Source: Flagellimonas lutimaris
GTDB lineage: Bacteria; Bacteroidota; Bacteroidia; Flavobacteriales; Flavobacteriaceae
Direction: 5' to 3'
DNA: 64,000 bases
NCBI RefSeq assembly: GCF_003581615.1
Contig: NZ_QXFH01000072.1
Coordinates: 124,001 to 188,000, forward strand
The notes under the pieces were generated by a model. That model worked only from the letters and a program-made list of their open reading frames with translations, searched no databases and was not told the DNA's origin. Of this stretch, positions 17,645 to 26,410 are shown in pieces (the stretch's first letter is position 1; each line of letters opens with the position of its first letter). Position numbers and translations under genes: made by a program.

Positions 17645-18724
17645 CTATTCAATTTTCCCGATCAGTCCCCAACCATTGGCTTTGTCTATCACTACACAAT
17701 GCAAAGTATTGAATCCCTTTTTAAGTTGTAGTGGCAGTTTGTTGGCAGTCAATCCCAAATGACCCTGAAACTGATTGTTTTTGGACCGAAAGGCATTGTT
17801 ACCGTAGAAAATCGGCTCTCCGTTTAAGTACACAACGATTTTATCGCTATAATCGAACAAAAAGAACCTGGTTTGGGCCTGATCAACGGCTATAGTTGTA
17901 GATGCCACCGTGAATGCTTCTTGGTTGCGTTCAAAGTTGCCCGAAGTTGGCTTTGCCAGATATCTGGAAATGGGCAGCAAGCCTGATTCCTCTGTGTTGA
18001 CAGTAATTGTCTGTTCCTTTTCAAAATCTTTGAAGTCTATCTGACCTTCTACATAGGGTTGGGCCTCGGTGATATCCCATTCGCCTATAATACCTTTCTC
18101 AGGAGTAACAATAGGGTAGGGTTCTTTAGCCACAGCTTCCCCGGTTTTGGTAACTTTTAGGTTGGCGAACCGATTCCCAAACAGGGCAAAAAGTCCAATT
18201 CCCCCATTAAGGTTGCCCGATCTTAAACAATCTATCTGCATCACCTCTTTACCATTAATAAACAAGGTAGCGGTTAAATCTTCTACCTCTATGCGGAAAA
18301 GGTTCCACCCCTCTGTCCTAAAGGCGACATTTGCCTGAAATTCAGGATATAACTGCCAGTTGCTCTCGTTGTTGTAAGTGGGGGTATATTGTACCGCATC
18401 CACTTGTCTCGATTTGTGGATGCGCATGTACACCTCTTCAAAATTTCCATCATGTTTACGGAAAACTACGCCGGCAAAGCTGCGTTTTTGGTTGCCGTAC
18501 ACCTCCATTTCCAGTACACCCTTGGAAAATTCGAACCCATTGGCAAAAGCAGTGCCGTTCACTACGATGGTTTCTTTCCCATCAAAACTTTCGAAATTGA
18601 CCGAGCTACCTTCGGCTGGGGTCCAATAGTCGACTTGTAAAGGGATGGTTTGTGTAGTTTGACCATTGATGAACTGGGTCAATAAAAGTATGCTGATGAG
18701 CAAGGGTACTCGAAAAAAAATCAT
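17645..18724 (-). CDS. Secreted two-domain protein with concanavalin-like fold
   Basis: A 359-residue exported protein started at the ATG at 18724, where a signal peptide begins (MIFFRVPLLISILLLTQFI, cleavage near NGQT). Residues about 30-190 resemble a LamG/concanavalin-like sheet domain of the 3-keto-disaccharide hydrolase type (SFAGVVFRKHDGNFEEVYMR, WNLFRIEVEDLTATLFINGK). The C-terminal half (about 210-355) looks like a galactose-binding-type jelly roll (RFFLFDYSDKIVVYLNGEPI, GFNTLHCVVIDKANGWGLIG). No catalytic residues can be assigned; carbohydrate binding is the likely role. Its stop is 2 bases from the convergent GlmU-like gene. Confidence 0.65.
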   Translation of the reverse strand: MIFFRVPLLISILLLTQFINGQTTQTIPLQVDYWTPAEGSSVNFESFDGKETIVVNGTAFANGFEFSKGVLEMEVYGNQKRSFAGVVFRKHDGNFEEVYMRIHKSRQVDAVQYTPTYNNESNWQLYPEFQANVAFRTEGWNLFRIEVEDLTATLFINGKEVMQIDCLRSGNLNGGIGLFALFGNRFANLKVTKTGEAVAKEPYPIVTPEKGIIGEWDITEAQPYVEGQIDFKDFEKEQTITVNTEESGLLPISRYLAKPTSGNFERNQEAFTVASTTIAVDQAQTRFFLFDYSDKIVVYLNGEPIFYGNNAFRSKNNQFQGHLGLTANKLPLQLKKGFNTLHCVVIDKANGWGLIGKIE

Positions 18725-19013
18725 GTGTTCGTTTTTTGATTGATGGGTTATAATTTCTTCGTCGGGCTTAAATCGATTTCCTATCAAGATAAAAGGGAAA
18801 CAAATATCTATATAAATGATGTAAGATGATTTGTCTCAGATGAAATTGGAATTATTCGAGTCCATAACTTCTATTTTTTTACGCCCAACCCAAGTTTTAT
18901 GCGTTCATGTACTTTCCCTTTTCGGGATAGGATGTTTTTCATTGCTTTGTACCAGTGATTCATAGTAGTTATGATCACAACCATAATTATTCATCAATCA
19001 AAAAACAACAGTA

Positions 19014-19595
19014 ATGACAAAACAAGCAATATTTTACTTCGCACTGCTACTCATCTTTAGTAATTGTGCATCTACAAAAACCGACGAACCAACTTTAAAG
19101 GATTATACCATTGGAGAAAAATGGACTTGGAAATGGGAACGTGCAGTAGAAGGAGAGGTTCGTGCACAGGGTGAAGACATCCAGGAAGTAGTAAACCACA
19201 ATGGAACTTTAGGACTTTGGAATGGGGTTGATACCGTTCAAATTTCGAAAACTACAAATCAAAAGCAGGGCAACACCCCGTTTCGTAATTGGCCTTTGCA
19301 GGTAGGAAAAAAATGGAAATACGAGTCAGAATGGGAAAATAATGAAGGTACTACGGGAAAAACCAGTCAAGATGCTGAAATTGTTTCATTTGAAGAGTTA
19401 AATGTGGTAGCTGGAAAATTCAAGGCATATAAAATAGAATACAAAGGAATTGTAACCAATTCTAGAGGTTTTAAGGGGGAAATGACGGATATTTGGTGGT
19501 ATTCCCCAGATTTAAAAACATATATCAAGCACGTTAATAAGGATGGTTATGGGGTGTATGTAAATGAGTTGACCAGTTATTCAAAACCCGAGTAG
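19014..19595 (+). CDS. Hypothetical exported lipoprotein
   Basis: A 193-residue lipoprotein: signal MTKQAIFYFALLLIFSNC with lipidated Cys18, then a beta-rich domain containing GEKWTWKWERAVEGEVRAQG, FRNWPLQVGKKWKYESEWEN and DIWWYSPDLKTYIKHVNKDG. The pattern (loading phrase GKKWKYE, central GKFKAYKIEYKG, closing WWYSPDLK.YIK) is a recurring domain in Bacteroidota and other bacteria, of unknown function. It lies 31 bases before a LytS-type histidine kinase gene and may be co-transcribed, which would make it a candidate partner or sensor input, though only context supports this. Confidence 0.7.
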   Translation: MTKQAIFYFALLLIFSNCASTKTDEPTLKDYTIGEKWTWKWERAVEGEVRAQGEDIQEVVNHNGTLGLWNGVDTVQISKTTNQKQGNTPFRNWPLQVGKKWKYESEWENNEGTTGKTSQDAEIVSFEELNVVAGKFKAYKIEYKGIVTNSRGFKGEMTDIWWYSPDLKTYIKHVNKDGYGVYVNELTSYSKPE

Positions 19596-19626
19596 CAATA
19601 ACCATAAACAACAAGAGGCCCTAAAA

Positions 19627-20700
19627 ATGAATTGTTCAATGCCCAACAAAACGATAAATACAAGACTATCCCTCTATTGGAAATGCCAATTCATTGGCTG
19701 GGGCGTTGTTTCCCTTTTGTGGCTATATATTGCTCTGGTACGGGATCAATTTACCATTACTCAAGCTTTAATCAATTATATCTTGGATGTTGCCATTTGT
19801 ATTGGCCTCACCCATGCTTATAGGAGCATAGCTTTAAAAGCTAATTGGAACCAGTTGGGGATAAAGGGGTTGATCAAGAGGGTTGTTCCCTCTATTTTGG
19901 TGTTGGCCGTACTGTTCATGTTGATTATGAATTTAAAAACATCGGCTTACATTTATTTGGTCAATGACGCCAATACATTTCTGGAGAATTTGTCAGTGTG
20001 GAATCCGGTTCTGATTACGGGATTGAGGCATATGGCTATTTGGGTACTCGCTTATCATGCCTATCACTTCTATATTAAAGAGGTGCATACGGCTAAAACA
20101 AACGCCCAACTTTCGGTAATTGCAAAGCAAAGTCAGTTGGACAATCTAGCTGCACAGTTGAATCCGCATTTTTTGTTCAATTCCTTAAATTCCATCAAGG
20201 CCTTGGTTTTTGAAAACCCAAAAAGTGCACGAAGGGCCATCGACTTGTTATCCGACCTATTGCGTTCATCATTGTATGAAAAAGAGCATGCCACCATATC
20301 CATTGCAGAAGAAATGGCATTGGTAAAAGATTATGTAGAGTTGGAAAAACTTCGATTTGAGGAACGCCTGAATATTACATTTAATATTGACAACACCCTT
20401 GAAAACTTTAAAATCCCACCATTGAGTATTCAACTTTTGGTAGAAAATGCCATTAAGCACGGTATTGATAAACAATTGGAAGGGGGCACTGTGGAAATTT
20501 CGGTTCAAAAGAAGTATGACCATCTAGTGATAAGCGTTAAAAATCCTGGAAATCTTTCCAAAGGAAAGCATAAGGGGGTAGGACTGAAAAATCTTAATGA
20601 ACGCCTTTTGTTGCAATATGAGGGCAGGGCTGAGTTTAAGGTTGATACCCCTTCGGAAAATAAGGTGGTTGCCACATTAATGATTCCAATCGAAAACTAA
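19627..20700 (+). CDS. LytS/YehU-type sensor histidine kinase
   Basis: A 357-residue membrane kinase. Four hydrophobic segments in the first 150 residues form the sensor; then a coiled stretch and the His_kinase domain with the phospho-acceptor His181 in QLNPHFLFNSLNSIKALV. The N box is LLVENAIKHG (Asn274) and the G box is GVGLKNLNERLLLQYEG near 320. This family phosphorylates LytTR response regulators, and the gene overlaps exactly such a regulator by one base (TAATG). The input signal is unknown. In an alternative start, the ATG at M5 (MPNKT) is equally possible. Confidence 0.92.
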   Translation: MNCSMPNKTINTRLSLYWKCQFIGWGVVSLLWLYIALVRDQFTITQALINYILDVAICIGLTHAYRSIALKANWNQLGIKGLIKRVVPSILVLAVLFMLIMNLKTSAYIYLVNDANTFLENLSVWNPVLITGLRHMAIWVLAYHAYHFYIKEVHTAKTNAQLSVIAKQSQLDNLAAQLNPHFLFNSLNSIKALVFENPKSARRAIDLLSDLLRSSLYEKEHATISIAEEMALVKDYVELEKLRFEERLNITFNIDNTLENFKIPPLSIQLLVENAIKHGIDKQLEGGTVEISVQKKYDHLVISVKNPGNLSKGKHKGVGLKNLNERLLLQYEGRAEFKVDTPSENKVVATLMIPIEN

Positions 20701-21422
20701 TGAGTACGTATACAACTTTGATCATAGATGATGAGCGCTTGGCTCGAGAAGAGGTTCGGAGAGCCCTTGAAGGCTATCCAGAATTTAAAATCGTGGGCGA
20801 AGCGAACAATGTGGAAGTTGCTATTGGTCTGATAGAAAAAGAACAACCGGATATCATCTTTTTGGACATTCATATGCCGGAGAAATCAGGATTTGATTTG
20901 TTGGAGGAGTTGGGAACCGTTCCTGAAGTGGTGTTCACAACGGCCTATGATCAATATGCGGTTCAGGCCTTTGAAGTAAATGCTTTGGATTATTTGGTAA
21001 AACCGCTAAGGGAAGAGCGGTTTGCCAAAACCATCGAAAAGGTAAAGTTGGAACTGCAAAAGAAAGAGGAAGAGCAAAAAACACCCTTGGCAAGCCATCA
21101 AAAAATATTTATCAAGGATGGCGAAAAGGTATACTTTATTGCATTGGCCGAGATAATTTTAATCGAGTCCATGGATAATTATGCACGCCTGTATTTTGGC
21201 GACAAAAAAGCCATGATCAAACGCTCCCTGAACCAACTGGAAGAAAAATTGGATCCCAACACCTTTTTTAGGGCCAATCGAAGTCAAATCATCAATACGG
21301 AATACATTAAAGAAATCCACCCGTATTTCAACAACAAACTGCAGTTGGTATTGATCACTGGAGAAAAGATAGAGCTCTCGAGCAGGCAATCGGTAAAGTT
21401 CAAAAAACGGAACAGTTTGTAG
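20700..21422 (+). CDS. LytTR-family response regulator
   Basis: A 240-residue regulator: receiver domain (1-120) with acidic pocket Asp10-Asp11, phospho-acceptor Asp56 in DIIFLDIHMPEKSG, Thr in TTAYDQYAVQAF and Lys in LVKPLREER; then a LytTR DNA-binding domain (about 135-240) with SMDNYARLYFGDKKAMIKRS and FFRANRSQIINTEYIKEIH. The start codon overlaps the stop of the kinase gene, so kinase and regulator are translationally coupled. LytTR proteins bind imperfect direct repeats with a TACxxTTNNG-like core; I did not identify such sites with confidence in the flanking gaps. The next gene, a CocE-like hydrolase, may be a target. Confidence 0.94.
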   Translation: MSTYTTLIIDDERLAREEVRRALEGYPEFKIVGEANNVEVAIGLIEKEQPDIIFLDIHMPEKSGFDLLEELGTVPEVVFTTAYDQYAVQAFEVNALDYLVKPLREERFAKTIEKVKLELQKKEEEQKTPLASHQKIFIKDGEKVYFIALAEIILIESMDNYARLYFGDKKAMIKRSLNQLEEKLDPNTFFRANRSQIINTEYIKEIHPYFNNKLQLVLITGEKIELSSRQSVKFKKRNSL

Positions 21423-21510
21423 CGGTTTCACATACAATCAAATCAAAATAACGAACAGCAAAAACATATTGCTTTAGGACGGTTATGTCCTGAACTAAAA
21501 ATCAATCAAA

Positions 21511-23325
21511 ATGAAAAATTCAATCAACAAAGCATTTATTCTTGTAGTGGTAGCCCTCTGTTTTGTAGCCTCGTGCAAGGAACAATCCACCGTTCAAACC
21601 CCAAGAGCGATCATGGAAGACGGCAAAACATACCTGGTTCAGGACAGTATATTGATTTCAACAGGTGATGGAGCAAAGATCCATGCGATCGTAGTTCGAA
21701 ATGCCGAGACTTCGGAACCAAGTCCGGCCGTATTGTTTCATACCATTTACGCACGTAAAAGCGACCTAAAAAGAGCCAAAATGGCTGCGGACCATGGGTA
21801 TGTGGGGGTAGTTTCGTACACTCGTGGCAAGGGCTTGAGCCCTGATTCGATAGTTCCCTATAAATATGAGGCAACCGACACCTACGAGGTAATCGATTGG
21901 ATCAGTAAACAAGATTGGAGCAACCAAAAAGTGGCGATGTATGGTGGTAGTTACGTCGGCTTCACCCAATGGGCTGCGGTAAAGCACAAGGTGCATCCTG
22001 CCTTAAAAACCATTGTTCCTTCGGTCTCCGCAGCGCCGGGTATTGCGGAACCCATGGAAAATGGGGTATATTTTAACTTCCATTTTCCTTGGCACCATTA
22101 TGTATCGAACAATAAGTATTTGGACACTACTTTGTACTATAATGGTCAAAGGTGGCGAGGCCTTAACATGAAATGGTTTGAAAAAGGTGTGGCCTACAAT
22201 GCCATGGATAGCTTGGACGGATTACCCAACCCACAATTTCGAGAGCGATTATTGCACCCAATGTATGATGCTTATTGGCAAAACATGATGCCATACCAAG
22301 AGGAGTTTGAACATATTGACATTCCTGTTTTGGCAACGACCGGCTATTTTGACGGAGGGCAAGTCGGAACGCAGTATTATTTAAATGAGCATACCAAATA
22401 CAACAAAAATGCGGAGCATTATTTGGTTATAGGACCATATACCCATTTTGGAGCCCAGGAAAAACCCAGTGCCCATATTTTTGGGTACGATATAGACCCC
22501 GTGGCCCAAATTGATATCACGGAATTGATCTTTGATTGGTTTGATTATATCTTAAAGGGTGAGGCTAAACCAGAATTATTACAGGACAAAATCAACTATC
22601 AGGTTATGGGAGCCAATACATGGGGGCATGCTCCCTCGCTACAGGAAATGGCGAATGACACGCTCAAGTATTATTTGAGCAACGAGCGTTCGGGAGTGGC
22701 TTTTGCATCGCTGTTTGATACCGGAAATAATGGGAAGGATATCCATTTCACCCTTGCGGAGCAGCCTGTAGACGCTAATGAATATTTGGAACAGACCATT
22801 GATTTTACCGACCGAAGCAACTTTACCTGGAATTCAAGTGGCTGGAGGAACATTGTTGAGGACAGTTTAATGGTTGGACATGGTTTTTCCTTTGCGACCC
22901 AACCTTTTGACTCCGATTTTGAACTGAACGGTTCTTTTGGAGGAGAGATTTCGGTATCCATCAATAAAAAGGATTTTAATTATAAAGTTGTGTTGTTCGA
23001 GCAGACCCCTGATGGTAAATTCTTTGCGCTGACCTTGCCCTATGTGGGCAGGGCGAGTTATGTGCGAGATTGGGAGAGCCGACAATTGTTGACACCCCAT
23101 GAAAAGGTGAAACTCCCATTTGGAATCGTACGGATGACAAGTAAGAAAATCAGTAAAGGCAGTCGGTTGGTGGTCGTTGTCAACGGAATCAAAGATCCCT
23201 TTTCTGAAATTAATTATGGAACGGGTAAAGATGTCAGTGAAGAAACCATCAAAGATGCCAAAGAACCTTTGATCATTAAATGGTATGGGGAGAGTTATTT
23301 GGAGATTCCAGTGATGAAAAAATAA
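21511..23325 (+). CDS. CocE/NonD-family alpha/beta hydrolase, lipoprotein
   Basis: A 604-residue exported hydrolase with a lipoprotein signal (Cys22 in FVASCKEQS). The S15/CocE-type alpha/beta core has the nucleophile Ser147 in MYGGSYVGFTQWAA, an acid in TTGYFDGGQVG and a likely catalytic His in IGPYTHFG. The C-terminal third is a jelly-roll domain (ELNGSFGGEISVSI, LFEQTPDGKFFALTLPYVGR) as in X-Pro dipeptidyl-peptidase and cocaine esterase. Likely an ester or peptide hydrolase facing the periplasm or cell surface; the substrate is unknown. It lies 88 bases downstream of the two-component pair. Confidence 0.9.
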   Translation: MKNSINKAFILVVVALCFVASCKEQSTVQTPRAIMEDGKTYLVQDSILISTGDGAKIHAIVVRNAETSEPSPAVLFHTIYARKSDLKRAKMAADHGYVGVVSYTRGKGLSPDSIVPYKYEATDTYEVIDWISKQDWSNQKVAMYGGSYVGFTQWAAVKHKVHPALKTIVPSVSAAPGIAEPMENGVYFNFHFPWHHYVSNNKYLDTTLYYNGQRWRGLNMKWFEKGVAYNAMDSLDGLPNPQFRERLLHPMYDAYWQNMMPYQEEFEHIDIPVLATTGYFDGGQVGTQYYLNEHTKYNKNAEHYLVIGPYTHFGAQEKPSAHIFGYDIDPVAQIDITELIFDWFDYILKGEAKPELLQDKINYQVMGANTWGHAPSLQEMANDTLKYYLSNERSGVAFASLFDTGNNGKDIHFTLAEQPVDANEYLEQTIDFTDRSNFTWNSSGWRNIVEDSLMVGHGFSFATQPFDSDFELNGSFGGEISVSINKKDFNYKVVLFEQTPDGKFFALTLPYVGRASYVRDWESRQLLTPHEKVKLPFGIVRMTSKKISKGSRLVVVVNGIKDPFSEINYGTGKDVSEETIKDAKEPLIIKWYGESYLEIPVMKK

Positions 23326-23362
23326 TTGGACCTTGGATTTCCCTTAATGTGCCAAAAAAGAA

Positions 23363-23390
23363 AAAGGGGCGATGTTTCCAACGCCCCTTT
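23363..23390. terminator. Bidirectional-type hairpin between CocE-like gene and DsrE operon
   Basis: AAAGGGGCG / CGCCCCTTT gives a 9-base perfect stem with a 10-base loop. The minus strand continues TTCTTTTTTGG, so it is a good terminator for the DsrE operon; the plus side has a weaker T run. Confidence 0.85.
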
Positions 23391-23409
23391 AACAACAAAA
23401 CCAGGGTTT

Positions 23410-23835
23410 TTACAAAGTAATGCTTAAAAACCCATCTTTTTGTAGATTAAAATCATACAGAATCCCATTGGCTACCACACCCATCTCCTTGGGTAATTTT
23501 GTGGCTACCACCCCGAATTTTTTAAGGGAAAAACCACAGGCCAGCAGTTTTATTTTTTCACTTTTGGCCAAATCCAGAAACGGTTGCATTTGTGCTATAT
23601 CGGTAAGTCCTTTTACAGTCTCTCCGCAGATAACTACATGGAACTCCCCGAACTTGGCACCATCATCGGTAGCCAGTTCATCAGCTGCCAATAGGATGGC
23701 CTTTAATTGTGGAATTTTGCGGGTAAGCACAATGTAGTTGTTCTGATCTTTATTGTAGGTGCTTTGTGCACTGACTTGACTAAGCCCGGTCAAAAAGGTG
23801 ATGGCCACCAAGGCCACCATGAATAATTTTTTCAT
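23410..23835 (-). CDS. Exported DsrE/DsrF-family protein
   Basis: A 141-residue protein with a signal peptide (MKKLFMVALVAITFLTGLSQ, cleavage near VSAQS) and a DsrE-type alpha/beta domain: ILLAADELATDDGAKFGEF, HVVICGETVKG, and IKLLACGFSLKKFGV where the single exposed Cys sits in the position used by DsrE/TusD proteins to carry persulfide. The other Cys (VICGE) is in the core. It is the last gene of an operon with DoxX (2 bases) and a SoxB-like 5'-nucleotidase (9 bases before DoxX), an arrangement with a sulfur-handling flavour. A periplasmic sulfur carrier is the best guess. Confidence 0.82.
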   Translation of the reverse strand: MKKLFMVALVAITFLTGLSQVSAQSTYNKDQNNYIVLTRKIPQLKAILLAADELATDDGAKFGEFHVVICGETVKGLTDIAQMQPFLDLAKSEKIKLLACGFSLKKFGVVATKLPKEMGVVANGILYDFNLQKDGFLSITL

Positions 23836-23837
23836 GT

Positions 23838-24236
23838 TTATTGTTTTTTAAGTTTTGGATTCAATGCAAAAAAGAGGAGTCCGCCCAGAATGGCAATATT
23901 CTTGAACAACGGCCCTACCGTCGCTATTTGACCTACTTGAATGGTCAAAGTGATGGGAATCAGCATAACGATCAGTAGTAAGGCCGACCATTTGGTCTTG
24001 AACCCGACAGCTAAGGCAATACCGGCAAGCAGCATCACCACTCCAGAGGCAATTACTGAAATTTCTGGAGGCCCCAACAAATGACCCAAAGCTCCAAACT
24101 TGGCATTTTCGATGCGTGCTACGGCCTTATCGGTATTGATCAAATGGTTTAAACTGGCCACAATGAATATCAAACTTACCATGACCCGTAACACGGCTAT
24201 CGAGCTCCGGCCAACTTCAACTTTATTGTTTTGCAT
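23838..24236 (-). CDS. DoxX-family membrane protein
   Basis: A 132-residue protein with four membrane spans: AVLRVMVSLIFIVASLNHLI, VIASGVVMLLAGIALAVGF, SALLLIVMLIPITLTIQV and LFKNIAILGGLLFFALNPKL. It fits the DoxX/DoxD family, named for the small subunit of the archaeal thiosulfate:quinone oxidoreductase; bacterial members are linked to redox and sulfur or thiol stress. It sits between a SoxB-like 5'-nucleotidase and a DsrE protein in a tightly packed minus-strand operon. Confidence 0.85.
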   Translation of the reverse strand: MQNNKVEVGRSSIAVLRVMVSLIFIVASLNHLINTDKAVARIENAKFGALGHLLGPPEISVIASGVVMLLAGIALAVGFKTKWSALLLIVMLIPITLTIQVGQIATVGPLFKNIAILGGLLFFALNPKLKKQ

Positions 24237-24245
24237 AGCCCTGCT

Positions 24246-25874
24246 TTAATGGAATTGATAATCCGTTCCCGGTAATTGCGATAATACATTGGGACCTAAA
24301 TCCAAGGCCTTGGCACGACCGTCCAAAGTTGGGGCAATGGTGCCCTTTTCTTTGAGGTATTCCTCGATCACATCGTGGATGGTGTAGTCCATCACCTCGG
24401 TTTCCACCGTGTTGGGCATACGGCAGAGGGTAGGTAGGGGTTCTCCTTCCCTGCGACAGGCGGACATGGAGTACAGTTGATCTTCTACCATGGGTTTGCC
24501 ACCGATCATAATGGAAGCCACACGCTCGCCCATGGGCTTGTTGGCATAAAAGGTAAGTTCCATGCCCGAAAAGCGCACCAACCAGCCCCCAAATCGTTCC
24601 GTAGGGTCTACAGCAAACACATTGTTCAGTTCTTTTTCCAGCCAGTTCTTGATTTGTTTACCGGTAGCCTTTCCAATCTTCACTTTTTCGTTTACGGGGA
24701 GCATGCTCCACAAATCGGCCTTGGTGATAGGGGATTTACCGCCTTCTTCCACCGAAATCGGGGTACTGAATCGGAATCCATTGGAAATGGAAATGTCCAC
24801 TCCTGTTTTCCATCGGGCCGCATCGGTAATAAAGTCGTCCATGGGATTTTCTACCACAAAATAGCGGTACAATGGGGTGCTGGTGTACCCCAATACTTGG
24901 TCTATTTCTTCTTTGTACGGTGCGGTTTCTTTTTCAATGACCTCAGCCACTTTTTCATCGGCAGGGTATTTCTCGGGATCTACCTCCAAAAGGTCGTAGT
25001 TATCGTTCACGATCTTGCCATCTTTTACGGTCAGGGTCAATTTACCCACAAAAGATGCAAAGGCTCCGGGTTCGGTTACTTTGGTGTATTCGGTCTCCAA
25101 AGGTTTGCGGATTCGTTCGTGGGTATCGTTGCCCAGCACGTAATCCACGTGCTCCAAGGCGGGGTTGTTGGCCAGATTGTATTGCTTACTGATACCAATG
25201 TGCGTCACCACAAAAAGGATGTCTACCCCTTGGTTATCCTTCAGTTCGTTGATGAGCGCTTCCAGGTTTTCCTCAATAGGGTCAAAGTGGATGCCCTTGC
25301 TGAAAGATGGGTTCTGGCGCACTGGAATTTCGGGGTCGTTGTACGAGATAAACCCGAGTTTTACGCCTTTCAATTCTTTTACAAAATACTGCGGAAACAA
25401 AGATTCTCCATTGGCTTCATGGTACATATTGGCCGAAATCACCGGGGTATCATACTGGGTGAGCACGTCCATCATGGTTTTCTTGCCATATACCACTTCC
25501 CAGTTTCCGGGAATCAAAAAGTCGTAGCCCATGGTTTTGATGATCGGGGCAAAGGCCTTACCATTTGACAATGCAGCCACTGCACTTCCTTGGATCATGT
25601 CGCCACCATCCAAGATCAAGGTGCCTTCGGGGTTTTTGCTACGCTCTTCCTCAAAAAGGGTCTTTACATGGGCGAGCCCTCCCAGTTTTCTAAACGTAAT
25701 TTGTTCGTTTTCCCAAAAAAGCTCGTCGTGGGGGAACAGCTGCCCGTGAATGTCGGCGGTCTGTAATATGGTGATGGTCTGTTCGGTGTCTTGCGCAGAG
25801 GTTTTGGCATCCTTGCAAGCGGATAGGGTTCCGAAGAGCAGGGCTATAAGGCCCAAATATTTTATAGTTTGCAT
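24246..25874 (-). CDS. SoxB-like bifunctional metallophosphatase/5'-nucleotidase, lipoprotein
   Basis: A 542-residue exported lipoprotein (lipobox LSAC, Cys20). Residues 35-310 are a calcineurin-type metallophosphatase: QTADIHGQL (Asp41, His43), LDGGDMIQGS (Asp92), GNWEVVYG (Asn124), VVTHIG and GNDTHERI. Residues 320-520 form the 5'-nucleotidase C-terminal domain (VDISISNGFRFSTPI; FAVDPTERFGGWLVRFSGM). In ordinary 5'-nucleotidases the third motif is GNHE; here it is GNWE, as I recall for SoxB, the sulfate thiohydrolase of the Sox system. The following DoxX and DsrE genes agree with a sulfur role, but no soxAXYZ is seen. Nucleotide hydrolysis remains possible. Confidence 0.85.
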   Translation of the reverse strand: MQTIKYLGLIALLFGTLSACKDAKTSAQDTEQTITILQTADIHGQLFPHDELFWENEQITFRKLGGLAHVKTLFEEERSKNPEGTLILDGGDMIQGSAVAALSNGKAFAPIIKTMGYDFLIPGNWEVVYGKKTMMDVLTQYDTPVISANMYHEANGESLFPQYFVKELKGVKLGFISYNDPEIPVRQNPSFSKGIHFDPIEENLEALINELKDNQGVDILFVVTHIGISKQYNLANNPALEHVDYVLGNDTHERIRKPLETEYTKVTEPGAFASFVGKLTLTVKDGKIVNDNYDLLEVDPEKYPADEKVAEVIEKETAPYKEEIDQVLGYTSTPLYRYFVVENPMDDFITDAARWKTGVDISISNGFRFSTPISVEEGGKSPITKADLWSMLPVNEKVKIGKATGKQIKNWLEKELNNVFAVDPTERFGGWLVRFSGMELTFYANKPMGERVASIMIGGKPMVEDQLYSMSACRREGEPLPTLCRMPNTVETEVMDYTIHDVIEEYLKEKGTIAPTLDGRAKALDLGPNVLSQLPGTDYQFH

Positions 25875-25941
25875 GTTGTTGTTTTATAATTAGTCAAAAG
25901 ATAAGGGGGGGGTAGGCAATGCCTGATGTAGAAAGGACTAC

Positions 25942-26316
25942 TTACGAATAGATTTTGAACTGCCGATATAAAATGTAGAGGGGAACTACCGAAGCAAAGC
26001 TTTGCTTTTCGGCAGCGTAAAGGTTCTTTCCGCTGTTGGAAGCGGTAAAATAGCTAGGGGTTGCCACGGCTGGTAATAGGGCAGTGGCTATGTCCAATTG
26101 GTGCGATGTGGTACTCTCGCTATGCTGCACGGCCTCGTAGGAAGCGCACGAAGTGGATACCGTGGTTTTTATTTTATTGGAAACCTCGGATTTTTCCAAG
26201 CCCAAGGCATGTTCCAAGGAGTTACGGACTTTGCAGGGCGCCACCAAAAGCAATCCTGCCAACAAAGCAATAAACAGGATGCGGATGTCGAATGTGGATT
26301 TGTGGATTCCCGGCAT
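25942..26316 (-). CDS. Small membrane-anchored protein heading the SoxB-like operon
   Basis: A 124-residue protein: one N-terminal membrane span (ILFIALLAGLLLVAPC), a conserved-looking CKVRNSLEHALGLEKSEVSN segment, a Ser/Thr-rich middle with a second cysteine (TVSTSCASYEAV), and a tail ending VPLYILYRQFKIYS. I recall similar short proteins in flavobacteria placed just before metal- or redox-related operons, but they have no assigned function. Two cysteines outside the membrane could bind metal or form a disulfide. It is 67 bases upstream of the SoxB-like gene on the same strand. Start is an ATG; no shorter start has a membrane span. Confidence 0.6.
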   Translation of the reverse strand: MPGIHKSTFDIRILFIALLAGLLLVAPCKVRNSLEHALGLEKSEVSNKIKTTVSTSCASYEAVQHSESTTSHQLDIATALLPAVATPSYFTASNSGKNLYAAEKQSFASVVPLYILYRQFKIYS

Positions 26317-26410
26317 ATTCCAAAGTAAGTATTAATTAGCCAAAAAAGATGTAACTAAAGTTACATAGGTGTTTGGGGACGTTTCGTTATCGGCTTGTGT
26401 ATGGCTCGTT

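Noticed and set aside
24477..25568. Long open frame (363 codons) on the plus strand
   Set aside because: It is fully antisense to the SoxB-like gene, whose motifs are intact; the translation has no family features and is rich in His/Phe/Val from reversed codons.
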